Shown here: positions 1 to 9,106 of the stretch, in pieces | How positions within the stretch are numbered: position 1 is the first letter of the stretch | Layout: each line of letters begins with the position of its first letter | DNA from: CAWIOX01 sp963837775 | Lineage (GTDB): Bacteria > Pseudomonadota > Gammaproteobacteria > Burkholderiales > Burkholderiaceae_D | Assembly: GCA_963837775.1 (NCBI GenBank) | Contig: CAWIOX010000030.1 | Location: 62,001-126,000, forward strand | Reading direction: 5' to 3' | Length of the DNA stretch: 64,000 nt | Notes under the pieces: generated by a model | Seen by the model: only the letters and a program-made list of their open reading frames with translations | What the model was told of the DNA's origin: nothing | Databases searched by the model: none | Translations under genes and position numbers: made by a program

Positions 1-3000
1 GGACCGGACCGTATCGTTGGCTTTTCGCCGATCCCGGCGATGTCGATGGTCAGTTATGCGGCAGGTACCCGTTACCTGAGCCTGATCGGCGGCGTGGCGC
101 TGAGTTTCTATGACTGGTATTGCGATTTGCCACCAGCCAGTCCGCAAGTGTGGGGTGAGCAGACCGACGTGCCGGAATCGGCCGACTGGTACAACTCGAC
201 TTACCTGATGGTGTGGGGCTCCAACGTGCCGATGACGCGCACGCCGGATGCCCACTTCTACACCGAAGTGCGCTACAAGGGCACCAAGACCGTCGCGGTA
301 TCGTCCGATTTCGGCGAAATGGCCAAGTTCGGCGACATCTGGCTGGCGCCAAAGCAGGGTACGGACGCCGCGCTGGCGATGGCGATGGGTCACGTGATCC
401 TGAAGGAATTCCACGTCACCGGAAAATCCGCTTATTTCCGCGATTATGCCAAGCAATATACCGATTTCCCGATGCTGGTATTGCTGAAGGAAAAAAATGG
501 CGCGCTGGTGCCCGAGTACTTCCTGCGCGCATCGCATCTGGCCAATAATCTGGACGAAACCAATAATCCGGAATGGAAAACACTGGTCATCGATGATGTC
601 AGTGGCGACATCAGTGCGCCGGCCGGTTCGATCGGTTTCCGCTGGGGTGAATCCGGCAAATGGAATCTGGAGCAAAAAGCCGGCACCAGCGGCAAGGCCA
701 TCGACCCGCGTCTGTCGCTGATCGATAGCAGCGACGAGGTGCTGCCGGTCGGCTTCGCGTATTTCGGCGGCAAGGATGCCAGCGATATGCTGTTGCGCAA
801 TGTGCCGGTCAAGAAAGTGCAACTGGCGGACGGCACGATCGCGCTGGTGACCACGGTCTTTGACTTGACACTGGCCAACTACGGCATCGACCGTGGTCTG
901 GGCGGCGGCAATGTCGCCAAGGACTACGCGGACGATGTGCCTTACACACCGGAGTGGCAAGTCAAGCACACCGGCGTCAAGGCAGCCGATGTGATCACCG
1001 TGGCGCGCGAGTTTGCTGAAAATGCCGACAAGACCCGCGGCAAGAGCATGGTGATTGTCGGCGCCGCGCTGAACCACTGGTATCACATGGACATGACCTA
1101 TCGCGGCATCATCAATATGTTGATGATGTGCGGTTGCGTCGGCCAATCCGGCGGCGGCTGGGCGCATTACGTCGGCCAGGAAAAACTGCGTCCGCAAACC
1201 GGCTGGACCCCGCTCGCATTTGCACTCGACTGGAACCGTCCTATGCGTCAGATGAACGGTACTTCGTTCTTCTATGCGCACACCAGCCAGTGGCGTCATG
1301 AAAAACTGCACACGGCAGAAATCCAGTCGCCTTCGGCCGACGGTAACGTGATGCAGATGTCGCTGATCGATTACAACGCCAAGTCGGAACGCATGGGCTG
1401 GTTGCCATCGGCACCGCAGCTGGAAACCAATCCGCTGGAAATCACCCGCGCCGCTGAAGCGGCCGGCAAGGATGTCGCGCAGTACGCAGTGGAGCAGATC
1501 AAGGCCGGCAAGCTCAATTTCTCTTGCGATGATCCGGATAATCCAGCCAACTTCCCGCGCAATATGTTCGTCTGGCGTTCGAATATTCTGGGCAGCTCAG
1601 GCAAGGGCCACGAATACTTCCTGAAGTATCTGCTCGGTACGCAAAATGCATTGATGAGCGACGAAGCCGGTTGCGTCAAGCCGAAGGATGTGAAAATGCG
1701 TCCGGCCGCCGAAGGCAAGCTCGATTTGCTGGTGGTGCTCGACTTCCGCATGTCGACTACCTGCCTGTACGGCGATATCGTGTTGCCGACCGCAACATGG
1801 TATGAAAAAGACGATTTGAATACGTCCGACATGCACCCGTTCATTCATCCGTTGTCGGAAGCGGTGCAACCGTTATGGCAATCGAAGTCGGACTGGGAAA
1901 TCTACAAGGGCCTGGCCGAGAAATTCTCCGAAATCGGCGGCGAATATCTGGGCACCCAGAAAGATCTGATCCTGTCGCCGCTGATGCACGACACGCCGGG
2001 CGAACTGGGGCAGCCGTTTGATCCGAAAGACTGGCGCGCCGGTGAGTGCGAACCGATTCCGGGCAAAACCATGCCGAGCATGAACGTGGTCGAGCGCAAT
2101 TACCGCGACGTGTACAAGAAATTCACATCGATCGGACCATTGCTGGAAAACATCGGCAACGGCGGCAAGGGGATCGGCTGGAAAACCGGGCATGAAGTCG
2201 ATGTGTTGCGCGGTATCAACCGCACGGTGCTGGAAGAAGGCGTGTCGCAAGGTCAGCCGCGTCTGAATACCGCGATTGATGCGGCCGAAATGATTCTGAC
2301 GCTGGCGCCTGAAACCAATGGCCATGTGGCAGTCAAGGCATGGGATGCACTGTCCAAAATGACCGGACGCGATCATACCCATCTGGCACTGCCGCGTGAA
2401 CATGACAGCATCCGTTTCCGTGACGTACAGGCGCAACCGCGCAAGATCATCTCGTCACCGACCTGGTCCGGTCTGGAGAGCGAAGAAGTCAGCTACAACG
2501 CCGGCTATACCAATGTGCATGAACTGATCCCATGGCGCACGCTGACCGGTCGCCAGCAGTTCTACCAGGATCACCTGTGGATGCGTGATTTCGGCGAAGG
2601 CTTGTGCGTCTACAAGCCGGCGATCAATACCAAGACCACCGCATCGATGCTGGGCGCGCAACCGAACGGCAACAAGGAAATCGCGCTGAACTGGATTACG
2701 CCGCACCAGAAGTGGGGTATTCATTCGACCTACTCGGATAACTTGCGGATGTTGACGCTGTCGCGCGGCGGTCCTCACGTCTGGCTGTCGGAAATCGATG
2801 CCAAGGTCGCAGGGATTGTCGATAACGACTGGATCGAGATTTTCAACGTCAACGGTACGCTGACGGCGCGTGCGGTAGTGAGTCAGCGGGTGCCGGAAGG
2901 CATGACCCTGATGTATCACGCACAGGAAAAAATCATCAACGTGCCGGGTGCGGAAATGTCCGGCAAGCGCGGCGGTATCCATAACTCGGTCACGCGTACC

Positions 3001-3156
3001 GTCACCAAGCCGACCCACATGATCGGCGGTTATGCGCAGTTGTCGTATGGCTTCAACTATTACGGCACTGTCGGTTCCAACCGCGATGAGTTCGTGTTGA
3101 TTCGCAAGATGAAGAATGTGGATTGGCTGGAAGGCCCGTTGAAAGAAAACGCGTAG
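1..3156 (+). CDS. narG: Respiratory nitrate reductase alpha subunit, 5' partial
   Basis: Catalytic molybdenum subunit of the membrane-bound nitrate reductase, which reduces nitrate to nitrite on the cytoplasmic face using quinol electrons passed through NarI and NarH. The frame is open from base 1 and in phase with the first internal ATG at 40, so the gene begins before the window. About 1,051 residues are present against a usual length near 1,250, so roughly the first 200 are missing, including the HxxxC motif of the FS0 iron-sulfur cluster. NarG-typical stretches include SFYDWYCDLPPASP and WGEQTDVPESADWYNS near the start and FRMSTTCLYGDIVLPTATWY in the middle. The end aligns in character with the molybdopterin dinucleotide-binding C-terminus (GGIHNSVTRTVTKPTHMIGG). 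It is followed by narH after an 86-nt spacer. Identification is very secure. Confidence 0.97.
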   Translation, partial: GPDRIVGFSPIPAMSMVSYAAGTRYLSLIGGVALSFYDWYCDLPPASPQVWGEQTDVPESADWYNSTYLMVWGSNVPMTRTPDAHFYTEVRYKGTKTVAVSSDFGEMAKFGDIWLAPKQGTDAALAMAMGHVILKEFHVTGKSAYFRDYAKQYTDFPMLVLLKEKNGALVPEYFLRASHLANNLDETNNPEWKTLVIDDVSGDISAPAGSIGFRWGESGKWNLEQKAGTSGKAIDPRLSLIDSSDEVLPVGFAYFGGKDASDMLLRNVPVKKVQLADGTIALVTTVFDLTLANYGIDRGLGGGNVAKDYADDVPYTPEWQVKHTGVKAADVITVAREFAENADKTRGKSMVIVGAALNHWYHMDMTYRGIINMLMMCGCVGQSGGGWAHYVGQEKLRPQTGWTPLAFALDWNRPMRQMNGTSFFYAHTSQWRHEKLHTAEIQSPSADGNVMQMSLIDYNAKSERMGWLPSAPQLETNPLEITRAAEAAGKDVAQYAVEQIKAGKLNFSCDDPDNPANFPRNMFVWRSNILGSSGKGHEYFLKYLLGTQNALMSDEAGCVKPKDVKMRPAAEGKLDLLVVLDFRMSTTCLYGDIVLPTATWYEKDDLNTSDMHPFIHPLSEAVQPLWQSKSDWEIYKGLAEKFSEIGGEYLGTQKDLILSPLMHDTPGELGQPFDPKDWRAGECEPIPGKTMPSMNVVERNYRDVYKKFTSIGPLLENIGNGGKGIGWKTGHEVDVLRGINRTVLEEGVSQGQPRLNTAIDAAEMILTLAPETNGHVAVKAWDALSKMTGRDHTHLALPREHDSIRFRDVQAQPRKIISSPTWSGLESEEVSYNAGYTNVHELIPWRTLTGRQQFYQDHLWMRDFGEGLCVYKPAINTKTTASMLGAQPNGNKEIALNWITPHQKWGIHSTYSDNLRMLTLSRGGPHVWLSEIDAKVAGIVDNDWIEIFNVNGTLTARAVVSQRVPEGMTLMYHAQEKIINVPGAEMSGKRGGIHNSVTRTVTKPTHMIGGYAQLSYGFNYYGTVGSNRDEFVLIRKMKNVDWLEGPLKENA

Positions 3157-3159
3157 TCA

Positions 3160-3219
3160 CCGTAGGATGGGCGAAGCCCATCCTGACGATTATTTCGATG
3201 GGTTTTACCCATCCTACGG
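3160..3219. repeat. REP/BIME-like palindrome between narG and narH
   Basis: The outer arms CCGTAGGATGGG (3160-3171) and CCCATCCTACGG (3208-3219) are perfect inverted repeats. Each half also contains its own small hairpin: GATGGGCGAAGCCCATC on the left and GATGGGTTTTACCCATC on the right. The module GTAGGATGGG-CGAAG-CCCATCC is a common intergenic palindrome in proteobacteria. It fills most of the narG-narH spacer and ends 23 nt before the narH ATG, so it will be transcribed with the operon. It may stabilise the upstream mRNA or alter the NarG:NarH ratio; that role is inference. Confidence 0.85.
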
Positions 3220-3242
3220 AAGCGGAATATCTGGAGCAAAGC

Positions 3243-4799
3243 ATGAAAATAAGAGCACAAATCGGCATGGTGCTGAACCTGGACAAGTGTATCGGTTGCC
3301 ATACCTGTTCAGTCACCTGCAAAAACGTGTGGACCAGCCGTGATGGCGTGGAATACGCATGGTTCAACAACGTCGAAACCAAGCCGGGCATCGGTTATCC
3401 GAAAGAATGGGAAAACCAGGATAAATGGAACGGCGGCTGGCGTCGCAACGCGAATGGCAAGATCGAGCCGCGTCAGGGCAGCCGTCTGAAAATTCTGGCC
3501 AACATTTTCGCCAACCCGAATTTGCCGCAGATTGACGAGTATTACGAGCCGTTCACCTACGATTACGAGCGTCTGCAGAATGCGCCGTTGTCGGAAACGC
3601 CTCCGACCGCACGTCCGATCTCGGTCATCACCGGCAAGATCATGGACAAGATCGTCTGGGGCCCGAACTGGGAAGACGATCTGGGCGGCGAATTCGCCAA
3701 GCGCAGCAAGGACAAGCTGTTCGACAACATGCAAAAAGAGATGTACGGCACGTTCGAGAACACCTTCATCATGTACTTGCCGCGTCTGTGCGAGCACTGC
3801 CTGAATCCGACTTGCGTCGCATCGTGCCCGTCCGGCTCGGTCTACAAGCGCGAAGACGATGGCATCGTGCTGATCGATCAGGATAAATGCCGCGGCTGGC
3901 GCATGTGCATCTCCGGCTGCCCATACAAGAAGATCTATTACAACTGGTCTTCCGGCAAGGCAGAGAAATGCACGTTCTGCTACCCGCGTATCGAAGCCGG
4001 TCAGCCGACTGTCTGCTCCGAAACCTGCGTCGGCCGTATTCGTTACCTCGGCGTGTTGCTGTATGACGCCGACAAGATCGAAGCAGCGGCATCGGTGCCG
4101 GATGTGCAGGATCTGTACGAGGCGCAACTCGATCTGTTCCTGAACCCGCACGACCCGGCCGTCATCGAAGAAGCGCGCAAGCAGGGCATTCCTGATTCCT
4201 GGCTGGAATCGGCCAAGCGTTCGCCGGTCTACAAGATGGCAGTCGAATGGAAAGTCGCGTTCCCGCTGCATCCTGAATACCGCACCTTGCCGATGGTCTG
4301 GTACATTCCGCCACTGTCGCCGATCCAGGCTGCAGCGGAGTCCGGCAAGATGGGCTTGAACGGGATTCTGCCGGATACCAAGAGCTTGCGCATTCCGGTC
4401 AAATACCTGGCCAATCTGCTGACTGCCGGCAAGGAAGCGCCGGTCATCAGCGCCCTCGACCGGATGCTGGCGATGCGTGCCTACATGCGCAGCAAGACGG
4501 TCGACAAGGTGGAAAACCTGACCGTGTTGAAGCAGGTCAGCCTGACCAAGGCCGAAGTCGAAGACATGTACCACATCATGGCGATCGCCAATTACGAAGA
4601 CCGTTTCGTGATTCCGAGCAGCCACAAGGAAATGGCGGAAGACAGTTTCAACGACAAGGGTTCATGCGGCTTTACCTTTGGCAATGGCTGTTCCGATGGC
4701 GTCAGCGAGCCTTCCTTGTTCGGCAAGAAAAAACAGGGGTCGGCGATTTTTGTCTCGATGCCGAAATCACGGAAAAAACGCGAAGAAGGCGTTTTTTAA
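3243..4799 (+). CDS. narH: Respiratory nitrate reductase beta subunit
   Basis: Iron-sulfur electron-transfer subunit linking the NarI hemes to NarG; 518 residues, the family's usual size. The open frame extends upstream to 3123 inside narG, but the start at 3243 gives the canonical N-terminus MKIRAQIGMVLNLDKCIGC. Four cysteine clusters are visible: CIGCHTCSVTCKN near residue 16, CEHCLNPTCVASCPSG near 184, CRGWRMCISGCPYKK near 217, and CTFC plus CSETC near 244-263. The tryptophan in the third cluster (CxxW) is the NarH signature for the [3Fe-4S] centre. The C-terminal residues are encoded by a hairpin sequence (4773-4797). narJ follows after 69 nt. Confidence 0.97.
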   Translation: MKIRAQIGMVLNLDKCIGCHTCSVTCKNVWTSRDGVEYAWFNNVETKPGIGYPKEWENQDKWNGGWRRNANGKIEPRQGSRLKILANIFANPNLPQIDEYYEPFTYDYERLQNAPLSETPPTARPISVITGKIMDKIVWGPNWEDDLGGEFAKRSKDKLFDNMQKEMYGTFENTFIMYLPRLCEHCLNPTCVASCPSGSVYKREDDGIVLIDQDKCRGWRMCISGCPYKKIYYNWSSGKAEKCTFCYPRIEAGQPTVCSETCVGRIRYLGVLLYDADKIEAAASVPDVQDLYEAQLDLFLNPHDPAVIEEARKQGIPDSWLESAKRSPVYKMAVEWKVAFPLHPEYRTLPMVWYIPPLSPIQAAAESGKMGLNGILPDTKSLRIPVKYLANLLTAGKEAPVISALDRMLAMRAYMRSKTVDKVENLTVLKQVSLTKAEVEDMYHIMAIANYEDRFVIPSSHKEMAEDSFNDKGSCGFTFGNGCSDGVSEPSLFGKKKQGSAIFVSMPKSRKKREEGVF

Positions 4800-4834
4800 G
4801 TTCATGCCGCGCCGGGCGTCACTGCCCGGCATGC
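4773..4834 (+). other. Two consecutive hairpins spanning the narH end and narH-narJ spacer
   Basis: AAAAAACGC (4773-4781) pairs with GCGTTTTTT (4789-4797), a terminator-shaped stem whose T-run is part of the last narH codons. It is followed by GCCGGGC (4811-4817) pairing with GCCCGGC (4824-4830). Neither is a classic terminator with an unpaired T-tract. They could mark an mRNA processing or attenuation point that lowers expression of the NarJ chaperone relative to the structural subunits. That function is inference; the pairing is seen directly. Confidence 0.6.
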
Positions 4835-4868
4835 GACACCCCCTCCGAATATCAATGAAGGAAACGCT

Positions 4869-5531
4869 ATGCAACACTTCCAGATCCTATCCGCGCTACT
4901 GCTCTATCCTGAGCCTGCGCTGATCGAGAATTTGCCCGAGCTTGAGGCAGCACTGGCGGCAACGCCGCTGATGCACGCGCCACTGCGTCCTTTGCTGGCG
5001 TCACTGGCGGCGGACGAGTTGATCAAGTTGCAGGAACGTTATGTCACCACGTTTGATCGTACGCCATCGCATTCGCTGCACCTGTTCGAGCACATCCATG
5101 GCGAGTCGCGCGACCGTGGCCAGGCGATGGTGGATTTGATGGAGGAATACAAAAAACACGGTCTGGAGATGTCCGGTGAGGATTTGCCGGATTTCGTGCC
5201 GCTGTTTCTTGAGTTCCTTTCTCAACTGGAAGATGAAGAGGAGGCTGCGCGCCTGTTGTCCGATGCGATCCATGTCCTGGCGCATATCGGGCGCAAGCTG
5301 GCAGCCAACGGGAGTCCGTATGCCGGGATATTCGATGTATTGCAGCAACTGAGCCCGGTCGTCGCCGAAGAACTGAGCGAACCGCCAATACGCGATATGG
5401 ACGAAGCTCTGGAAACATTCGGCCCCGGTGTCGATGGCGTGGAACCTTTGCTGAAAACCCATGCCGGCGGCCCGCAGCCGATCAACTTCTATCCAAAAGG
5501 GACAAAAGGCAACGCCAACGCTGCCTGCTGA
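4869..5531 (+). CDS. narJ: Nitrate reductase molybdenum cofactor assembly chaperone
   Basis: NarJ is a system-specific chaperone that binds the NarG N-terminus and supports Mo-bis-MGD and FS0 cluster insertion before NarGH docks on NarI. The 220-residue protein has the NarJ/NarW core, including the HLFEHIHGESRDRGQAM segment near residue 75 and DLPDFVPLFLEFLS near residue 110. It is preceded by AGGAAACGCT as a ribosome binding site. It lies 69 nt downstream of narH and 53 nt upstream of narI, which confirms the assignment by order as well as sequence. No anomalies. Confidence 0.95.
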   Translation: MQHFQILSALLLYPEPALIENLPELEAALAATPLMHAPLRPLLASLAADELIKLQERYVTTFDRTPSHSLHLFEHIHGESRDRGQAMVDLMEEYKKHGLEMSGEDLPDFVPLFLEFLSQLEDEEEAARLLSDAIHVLAHIGRKLAANGSPYAGIFDVLQQLSPVVAEELSEPPIRDMDEALETFGPGVDGVEPLLKTHAGGPQPINFYPKGTKGNANAAC

Positions 5532-5546
5532 ACCAATGACAATATC

Positions 5547-5568
5547 TTGATGCGTTGAACTGCATCAA
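5547..5568 (+). other. Small hairpin in the narJ-narI spacer
   Basis: TTGATGC (5547-5553) and GCATCAA (5562-5568) form a perfect 7-bp inverted repeat with an 8-nt loop, ending just before the AAGGAG ribosome binding site of narI. It could influence narI translation. It resembles half of an FNR site but does not have the TTGAT-N4-ATCAA spacing, so it is called only as a hairpin. Confidence 0.5.
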
Positions 5569-5584
5569 AAAAGGAGAGCACATC

Positions 5585-6268
5585 ATGGAATATTTCCACC
5601 AATTCATCTTCGGGATTTACCCGTATATCGCGCTGGCCATTTTTCTTCTGGGCAGCCTGGTCCGTTTTGACCGCGACCAGTACACCTGGAAGTCGGACTC
5701 CAGCCAGATGCTGCATGCCGGCAGCCTGCGCACCGGCAACATCCTGTTTCATATCGGCATCATTGGCCTGTTCTTCGGCCATGCTGCCGGTTTGCTGACC
5801 CCGGTCTGGGTCTGGGACACACTCGGCGTCGAGCATGGCACCAAGCAACTGGTTGCGATGGTAGCCGGCGGCATCATGGGCGGCCTGGGCCTGATCGGCA
5901 TCCTGATCTTGCTGGTGCGCCGCTTCACCAATGACCGCATCCGCGCCGTGACCACCTTCAAGGACAAGATCGTCATTTTGTGGATACTGGCGACCTTGTT
6001 GCTGGGCCTGTCATCGATCGTCGTATCTGCCGGTCACATGGACGGCCACATGATGACCTTGCTGATGTCATGGGCGCAGCATGTCGTGACTTTCCGTGGC
6101 GACGCCGCATCGTTCATCATCGGCGCGCCGCTGGTATTCAAGCTGCACCTGTTCATGGGCATGTCGCTGTTCGTGATCTTCCCGTTCACACGCCTGGTGC
6201 ATGTATGGAGCGGTTTCGGTGCCGTCACTTACCTCGGACGCGCATTCCAGCTGGTTCGGCCACGTTAA
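5585..6268 (+). CDS. narI: Respiratory nitrate reductase gamma subunit (cytochrome b)
   Basis: Membrane cytochrome b subunit carrying two b-type hemes; it oxidises quinol at the periplasmic side and passes electrons to NarH. The 227-residue protein has five hydrophobic segments. The expected heme-ligating histidines are visible in FHIGIIGLFFGHAAG (near residue 55), AGHMDGHMM and KLHLFMGMSLFVIFPFTRLVH. The ATG at 5585 is chosen over an upstream in-frame TTG at 5555 because it is preceded by AAGGAGAGCACATC and gives the standard NarI N-terminus. It is the fourth structural gene of narGHJI. Confidence 0.95.
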   Translation: MEYFHQFIFGIYPYIALAIFLLGSLVRFDRDQYTWKSDSSQMLHAGSLRTGNILFHIGIIGLFFGHAAGLLTPVWVWDTLGVEHGTKQLVAMVAGGIMGGLGLIGILILLVRRFTNDRIRAVTTFKDKIVILWILATLLLGLSSIVVSAGHMDGHMMTLLMSWAQHVVTFRGDAASFIIGAPLVFKLHLFMGMSLFVIFPFTRLVHVWSGFGAVTYLGRAFQLVRPR

Positions 6269-6288
6269 GATAAAGCCAGTATCAGGCA

Positions 6289-6321
6289 GATGGGAGCCGG
6301 ATCGCATGATCGGCTCTCATC
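6289..6321 (+). other. Long hairpin between narI and the prolyl isomerase gene
   Basis: GATGGGAGCCG-GATC (6289-6303) pairs with GATC-GGCTCTCATC (6308-6321) around a 4-nt loop, with one G opposite A. It has no immediate T-tract, so it is more likely an mRNA stability or processing element than a full terminator. It separates the reductase genes from the assembly-related isomerase gene. Confidence 0.55.
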
Positions 6322-6364
6322 CCTGAGTAACAGTCAGTCGCACTATTTTTTAAAGGACAACATC

Positions 6365-7111
6365 ATGGGTATATCAGTCAACGGCGTGGAAATTACCGAC
6401 GACGCCATCGAACAAGAGTTGCCGCATCATCAGCAGGCGCCAAATCCTGTCAAGCAAGCGGTCAACGAATTGATACTGCGCACGGTGTTGTTGCAAGAAG
6501 CCGATCGTCTGGAAATCAGCGCCGAAGATGACGATGCCAGGGTGGAGGCGCTGTTTGCGCAAGAAGTGCATGTGCCGGAGGCCGATGAGGCGACTTGCGC
6601 GACCTTTTATCGCAATCAGCCGGCATTGTTCAGCAATGGCGAAATGATCGAAGCGCGGCACATCCTGTTTCAGGTGACACCGACGGTGCCGCTGGAATTG
6701 CTGCGTGAAACCGGGGAAGCTGTGCTGGCAGAGCTGCGCGCCCAGCCGGATCGCTTTGCGGAACTGGCCAAGGAGTACTCGAACTGTCCATCCGGCGAGC
6801 TGGGCGGCAGCCTGGGCCAGCTGACGCGCGGTCAGACCGTGCCGGAATTCGAAGACTACGTATTTCGCCTGACATCGGGCGAGATGGGCGACCGCTTGCT
6901 GGAAACCCGTTTTGGCCTGCATATCGTGCAAGTGCTGCGCCGGGTCGAGGGCGAGTTGGTGCCGTTCGAAGCGGTCAAGTCCCAGATCGCGGACAATCTG
7001 ACACGCCAGTCCTGGCAGCGTGCGGTGCATCAGTACCTGCAAATCCTGGTCGGCAAAGCCGACGTGCAGGGCGTCACGCTGGAAGGCGCGGAGACGCCGC
7101 TGGTGCAGTAA
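6365..7111 (+). CDS. Parvulin-type peptidyl-prolyl cis-trans isomerase (PpiC family)
   Basis: A 248-residue parvulin with an N-terminal helical SurA/NifM-like region and a PpiC domain at about residues 95-190. The domain is recognised by IEARHILFQVTPT and ELGGSLGQLTRGQTVPEFED followed by TRFGLHIVQVLRR. No signal peptide is visible, so it is probably cytoplasmic. A parvulin gene follows narI in several denitrifying proteobacteria and is thought to help fold the reductase; that role is inferred from position. The start at 6365 follows a weak AAAGGA site; an earlier in-frame start at 6290 would run through the intergenic hairpin and is rejected. A terminator follows. Confidence 0.9.
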   Translation: MGISVNGVEITDDAIEQELPHHQQAPNPVKQAVNELILRTVLLQEADRLEISAEDDDARVEALFAQEVHVPEADEATCATFYRNQPALFSNGEMIEARHILFQVTPTVPLELLRETGEAVLAELRAQPDRFAELAKEYSNCPSGELGGSLGQLTRGQTVPEFEDYVFRLTSGEMGDRLLETRFGLHIVQVLRRVEGELVPFEAVKSQIADNLTRQSWQRAVHQYLQILVGKADVQGVTLEGAETPLVQ

Positions 7112-7118
7112 TAATCAG

Positions 7119-7176
7119 GGTGGCAGGGGCGGGTTGTGCCAGGATGTCGATTATTCCTGTGCCACCTGCCTTTTTT
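7119..7176 (+). terminator. Probable intrinsic terminator ending the narGHJI-ppi unit
   Basis: GGTGGCA (7119-7125) pairs with TGCCACC (7160-7166). An inner AGGA/TCCT pairing (7141-7144 with 7153-7156) supports a long stem, and T6 follows at 7171-7176. It lies 7 nt after the stop of the isomerase gene. Confidence 0.65.
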
Positions 7177-7451
7177 ATACTCCGGTGTGTATTTTTTTAG
7201 ATGCCCATTTCAATTGCGGCAGACTAGCTGTTTCCCAATATACCCCCGGTAAAATCGATGTTTGCCAAGCCGGGCTGACAGCCAGAAGAGGAAGCGCTGC
7301 CTTCCGGCACATCAATTCTCGATAGCAGCAGCCCCGATCGGCGGCAGCATGCTACTCCCAAATAACTAGATCGATTAGTCCGTCATGCAGACAGGCAAAC
7401 GACGTTGCAAATACTAGAATAAGGCCATCCATCAATCATGGGGGCATCCTG
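7177..7451. other. moaA leader region without a gene
   Basis: About 275 bases between the terminator and moaA hold no credible coding frame. The region is likely to carry the moaA promoter and an untranslated leader. I looked for a molybdenum-cofactor riboswitch and for an FNR box and could not identify either with confidence. Confidence 0.4.
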
Positions 7452-8427
7452 ATGTTACGCGACCGGTTTGGTCGGTCCATAGAGTATTTACGCTTATCGG
7501 TGACCGACCGTTGTGATTTGCGTTGTACCTATTGCTTGCCGAAGGGCTTCAAGGGCTTTGAAGAGCCGCAGCACTGGCTGACATTTGATGAAATCGAACG
7601 TCTGCTGGCGGCGTTTGCCCGTCTGGGCACCTCGCGCATCCGTCTCACCGGCGGCGAGCCTTTGCTGCGCCGTAACCTGCCGGAACTGGCGGCGCGGATC
7701 GCCGCTTTGCCCGGAATCCGTGATTTGTCGCTGTCCACCAACGCCACCCGCTTGCACCGCTACGCACCCGAGCTGAAGGCGGCCGGCGTGTCGCGCATCA
7801 ATGTCAGCCTGGATTCGCTGGATCGCGGCTGCATGGAAAAAATTACCGGCAGCGACAGCCTGAACAAGATCATGGATGGCATCATGGCCGGCAAGGCCGC
7901 CGGGTTCGCACCGATCAAGATCAATATGGTGGCCATGCGCGGCGTCAACGAAGACGAAATCGACGATATGGTCGCGATTCTGCATCGAAAACGGTTTCAT
8001 CCTGCGCCTGATCGAGGCGATGCCGATGGGCGCCACCGGGCGCAATACCGAGTTTCTCGATCTGGGACCGATTCAGTCCCGCCTGCAGCAAAAATTCAAT
8101 TTGCAGCCGCAGGCAACCGAACTGGGCGGCGGGCCGGCGCGTTATCTGGCGACTGCTGACGGCGGCGCCAGCATCGGCTTCATCACGCCGATGTCGCAGC
8201 ATTTTTGCGCCTCCTGCAACCGCGTGCGGCTGGCAGTCGACGGCACCCTGTACCTGTGCCTTGGCCAGGAAGAGAAATTCGAATTCCGGCCCCTGTTGCG
8301 GGCTGGCGCCAGCGATGCCGAACTCGAAGCAGCGATCCGTGCCGCCATCGAATTGAAGCCGCAGAAACACGAATTCCGCGAACAACCTGATAAAGTAATC
8401 CGTTTCATGGCACAAACGGGAGGCTAG
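7452..8427 (+). CDS. moaA: GTP 3',8-cyclase MoaA, with a one-base frameshift
   Basis: Radical-SAM enzyme for the first step of molybdenum cofactor synthesis, converting GTP to the 3',8-cyclo intermediate. The N-terminal SAM-cluster motif CDLRCTYC starts near residue 20, with GGEPLL near residue 70. The C-terminal substrate-cluster cysteines appear in FCASCNRVRL and CLGQEEKFEFRP. The frame changes near 7976: the first part reads to DDMVAIL, then ENGFILRLIEAMPMGATG continues in the +1 frame. Removing one base in GCGATTCTGC restores MoaA continuity, so a spurious inserted base is more likely than a pseudogene. It supplies cofactor to NarG. The stop is 1 nt before the carbonic anhydrase start. 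Confidence 0.92.
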
Positions 8428-8428
8428 C

Positions 8429-9106
8429 ATGAACGACATCGAAAAATTCGTGCGCGGTTACAGCCGTTTCCAGCAACAGTATTTCAGCGATCAGCAGACC
8501 CTGTTTGACAGCCTGCGTGAATCACAGCGCCCAACCACGCTGTTGATCGGCTGTTGCGATTCGCGGGTAGACCCGATGTTGCTGACTGGCAGCGACCCGG
8601 GCGATTTGTTCATCATCCGCAACATCGCCAACCTGGTGCCGCCCTGTACACCTGACGCACCGCCGGGCGTGACTTCCGGCATCGAATTTGCCGTGTGCAA
8701 CCTGGAAGTTGAGCGCATCATCGTGCTGGGGCATGCGCGCTGTGGCGGCATTCGCGCGTTGCTGAACCCGCGTCAGATCGCGCCGGAAACCAATTTCGTC
8801 GAGCGCTGGATGCGCATTGCGGAACCGGTGCGGCAGAGCGTATTGCGCGATCTGGCCAATAAATCCTCAGAGGAGCAGCATAAGGCGTGCGAGATGGCGA
8901 ACATCCTGCATTCGCTCGATAATCTGCTCACCTATCCATGGCTGAAACGGCGTGCGGAAGAAGGCAAGCTGATGCTGCACGGCTGGTATTTCGATATCGA
9001 TACCGGTGCTTTGCTGGCATATTCACCGCGCCAGCAGGAATTCCTGCCACTGGTCTGCCCGCTGGACCCGCCGAGCGACGGATTGCACAGAAAAACCAAT
9101 TTCTAG
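8429..9106 (+). CDS. Beta-class carbonic anhydrase
   Basis: Zinc enzyme interconverting CO2 and bicarbonate; 225 residues. The zinc ligands of the beta class are visible as C and D in IGCCDSRVDP (near residue 42) and as H and C in LGHARCGGIRALL (near residue 100). The ATG lies 1 nt after the moaA stop, with GGAGG inside the moaA end as ribosome binding site, so it is co-transcribed and probably translationally coupled. A carbonic anhydrase in a nitrate respiration operon could help pH or CO2 balance; that is inference. Confidence 0.93.
   Translation: MNDIEKFVRGYSRFQQQYFSDQQTLFDSLRESQRPTTLLIGCCDSRVDPMLLTGSDPGDLFIIRNIANLVPPCTPDAPPGVTSGIEFAVCNLEVERIIVLGHARCGGIRALLNPRQIAPETNFVERWMRIAEPVRQSVLRDLANKSSEEQHKACEMANILHSLDNLLTYPWLKRRAEEGKLMLHGWYFDIDTGALLAYSPRQQEFLPLVCPLDPPSDGLHRKTNF

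Noticed and set aside
3123..3242. Extended narH start inside narG
   Set aside because: The extra 40 residues come from the end of narG and the palindromic spacer; the ATG at 3243 gives the conserved NarH N-terminus.
5547..5568. FNR box between narJ and narI
   Set aside because: The half-sites TTGATGC and GCATCAA are 8 nt apart rather than in the TTGAT-N4-ATCAA arrangement, so it is listed as a hairpin.
7187..7245. Possible ninth copy of the dispersed repeat (GTATTTTTTTAGATG...ATATACCCCC)
   Set aside because: GTAT and ATAC words occur, but CCGCAC is absent and the spacing does not fit the 24/27/12 rule.
7177..7451. Possible molybdenum-cofactor riboswitch before moaA
   Set aside because: The leader is long enough, but I could not find the conserved stems or the characteristic loop sequences of the Moco motif; only a covariance search could decide.
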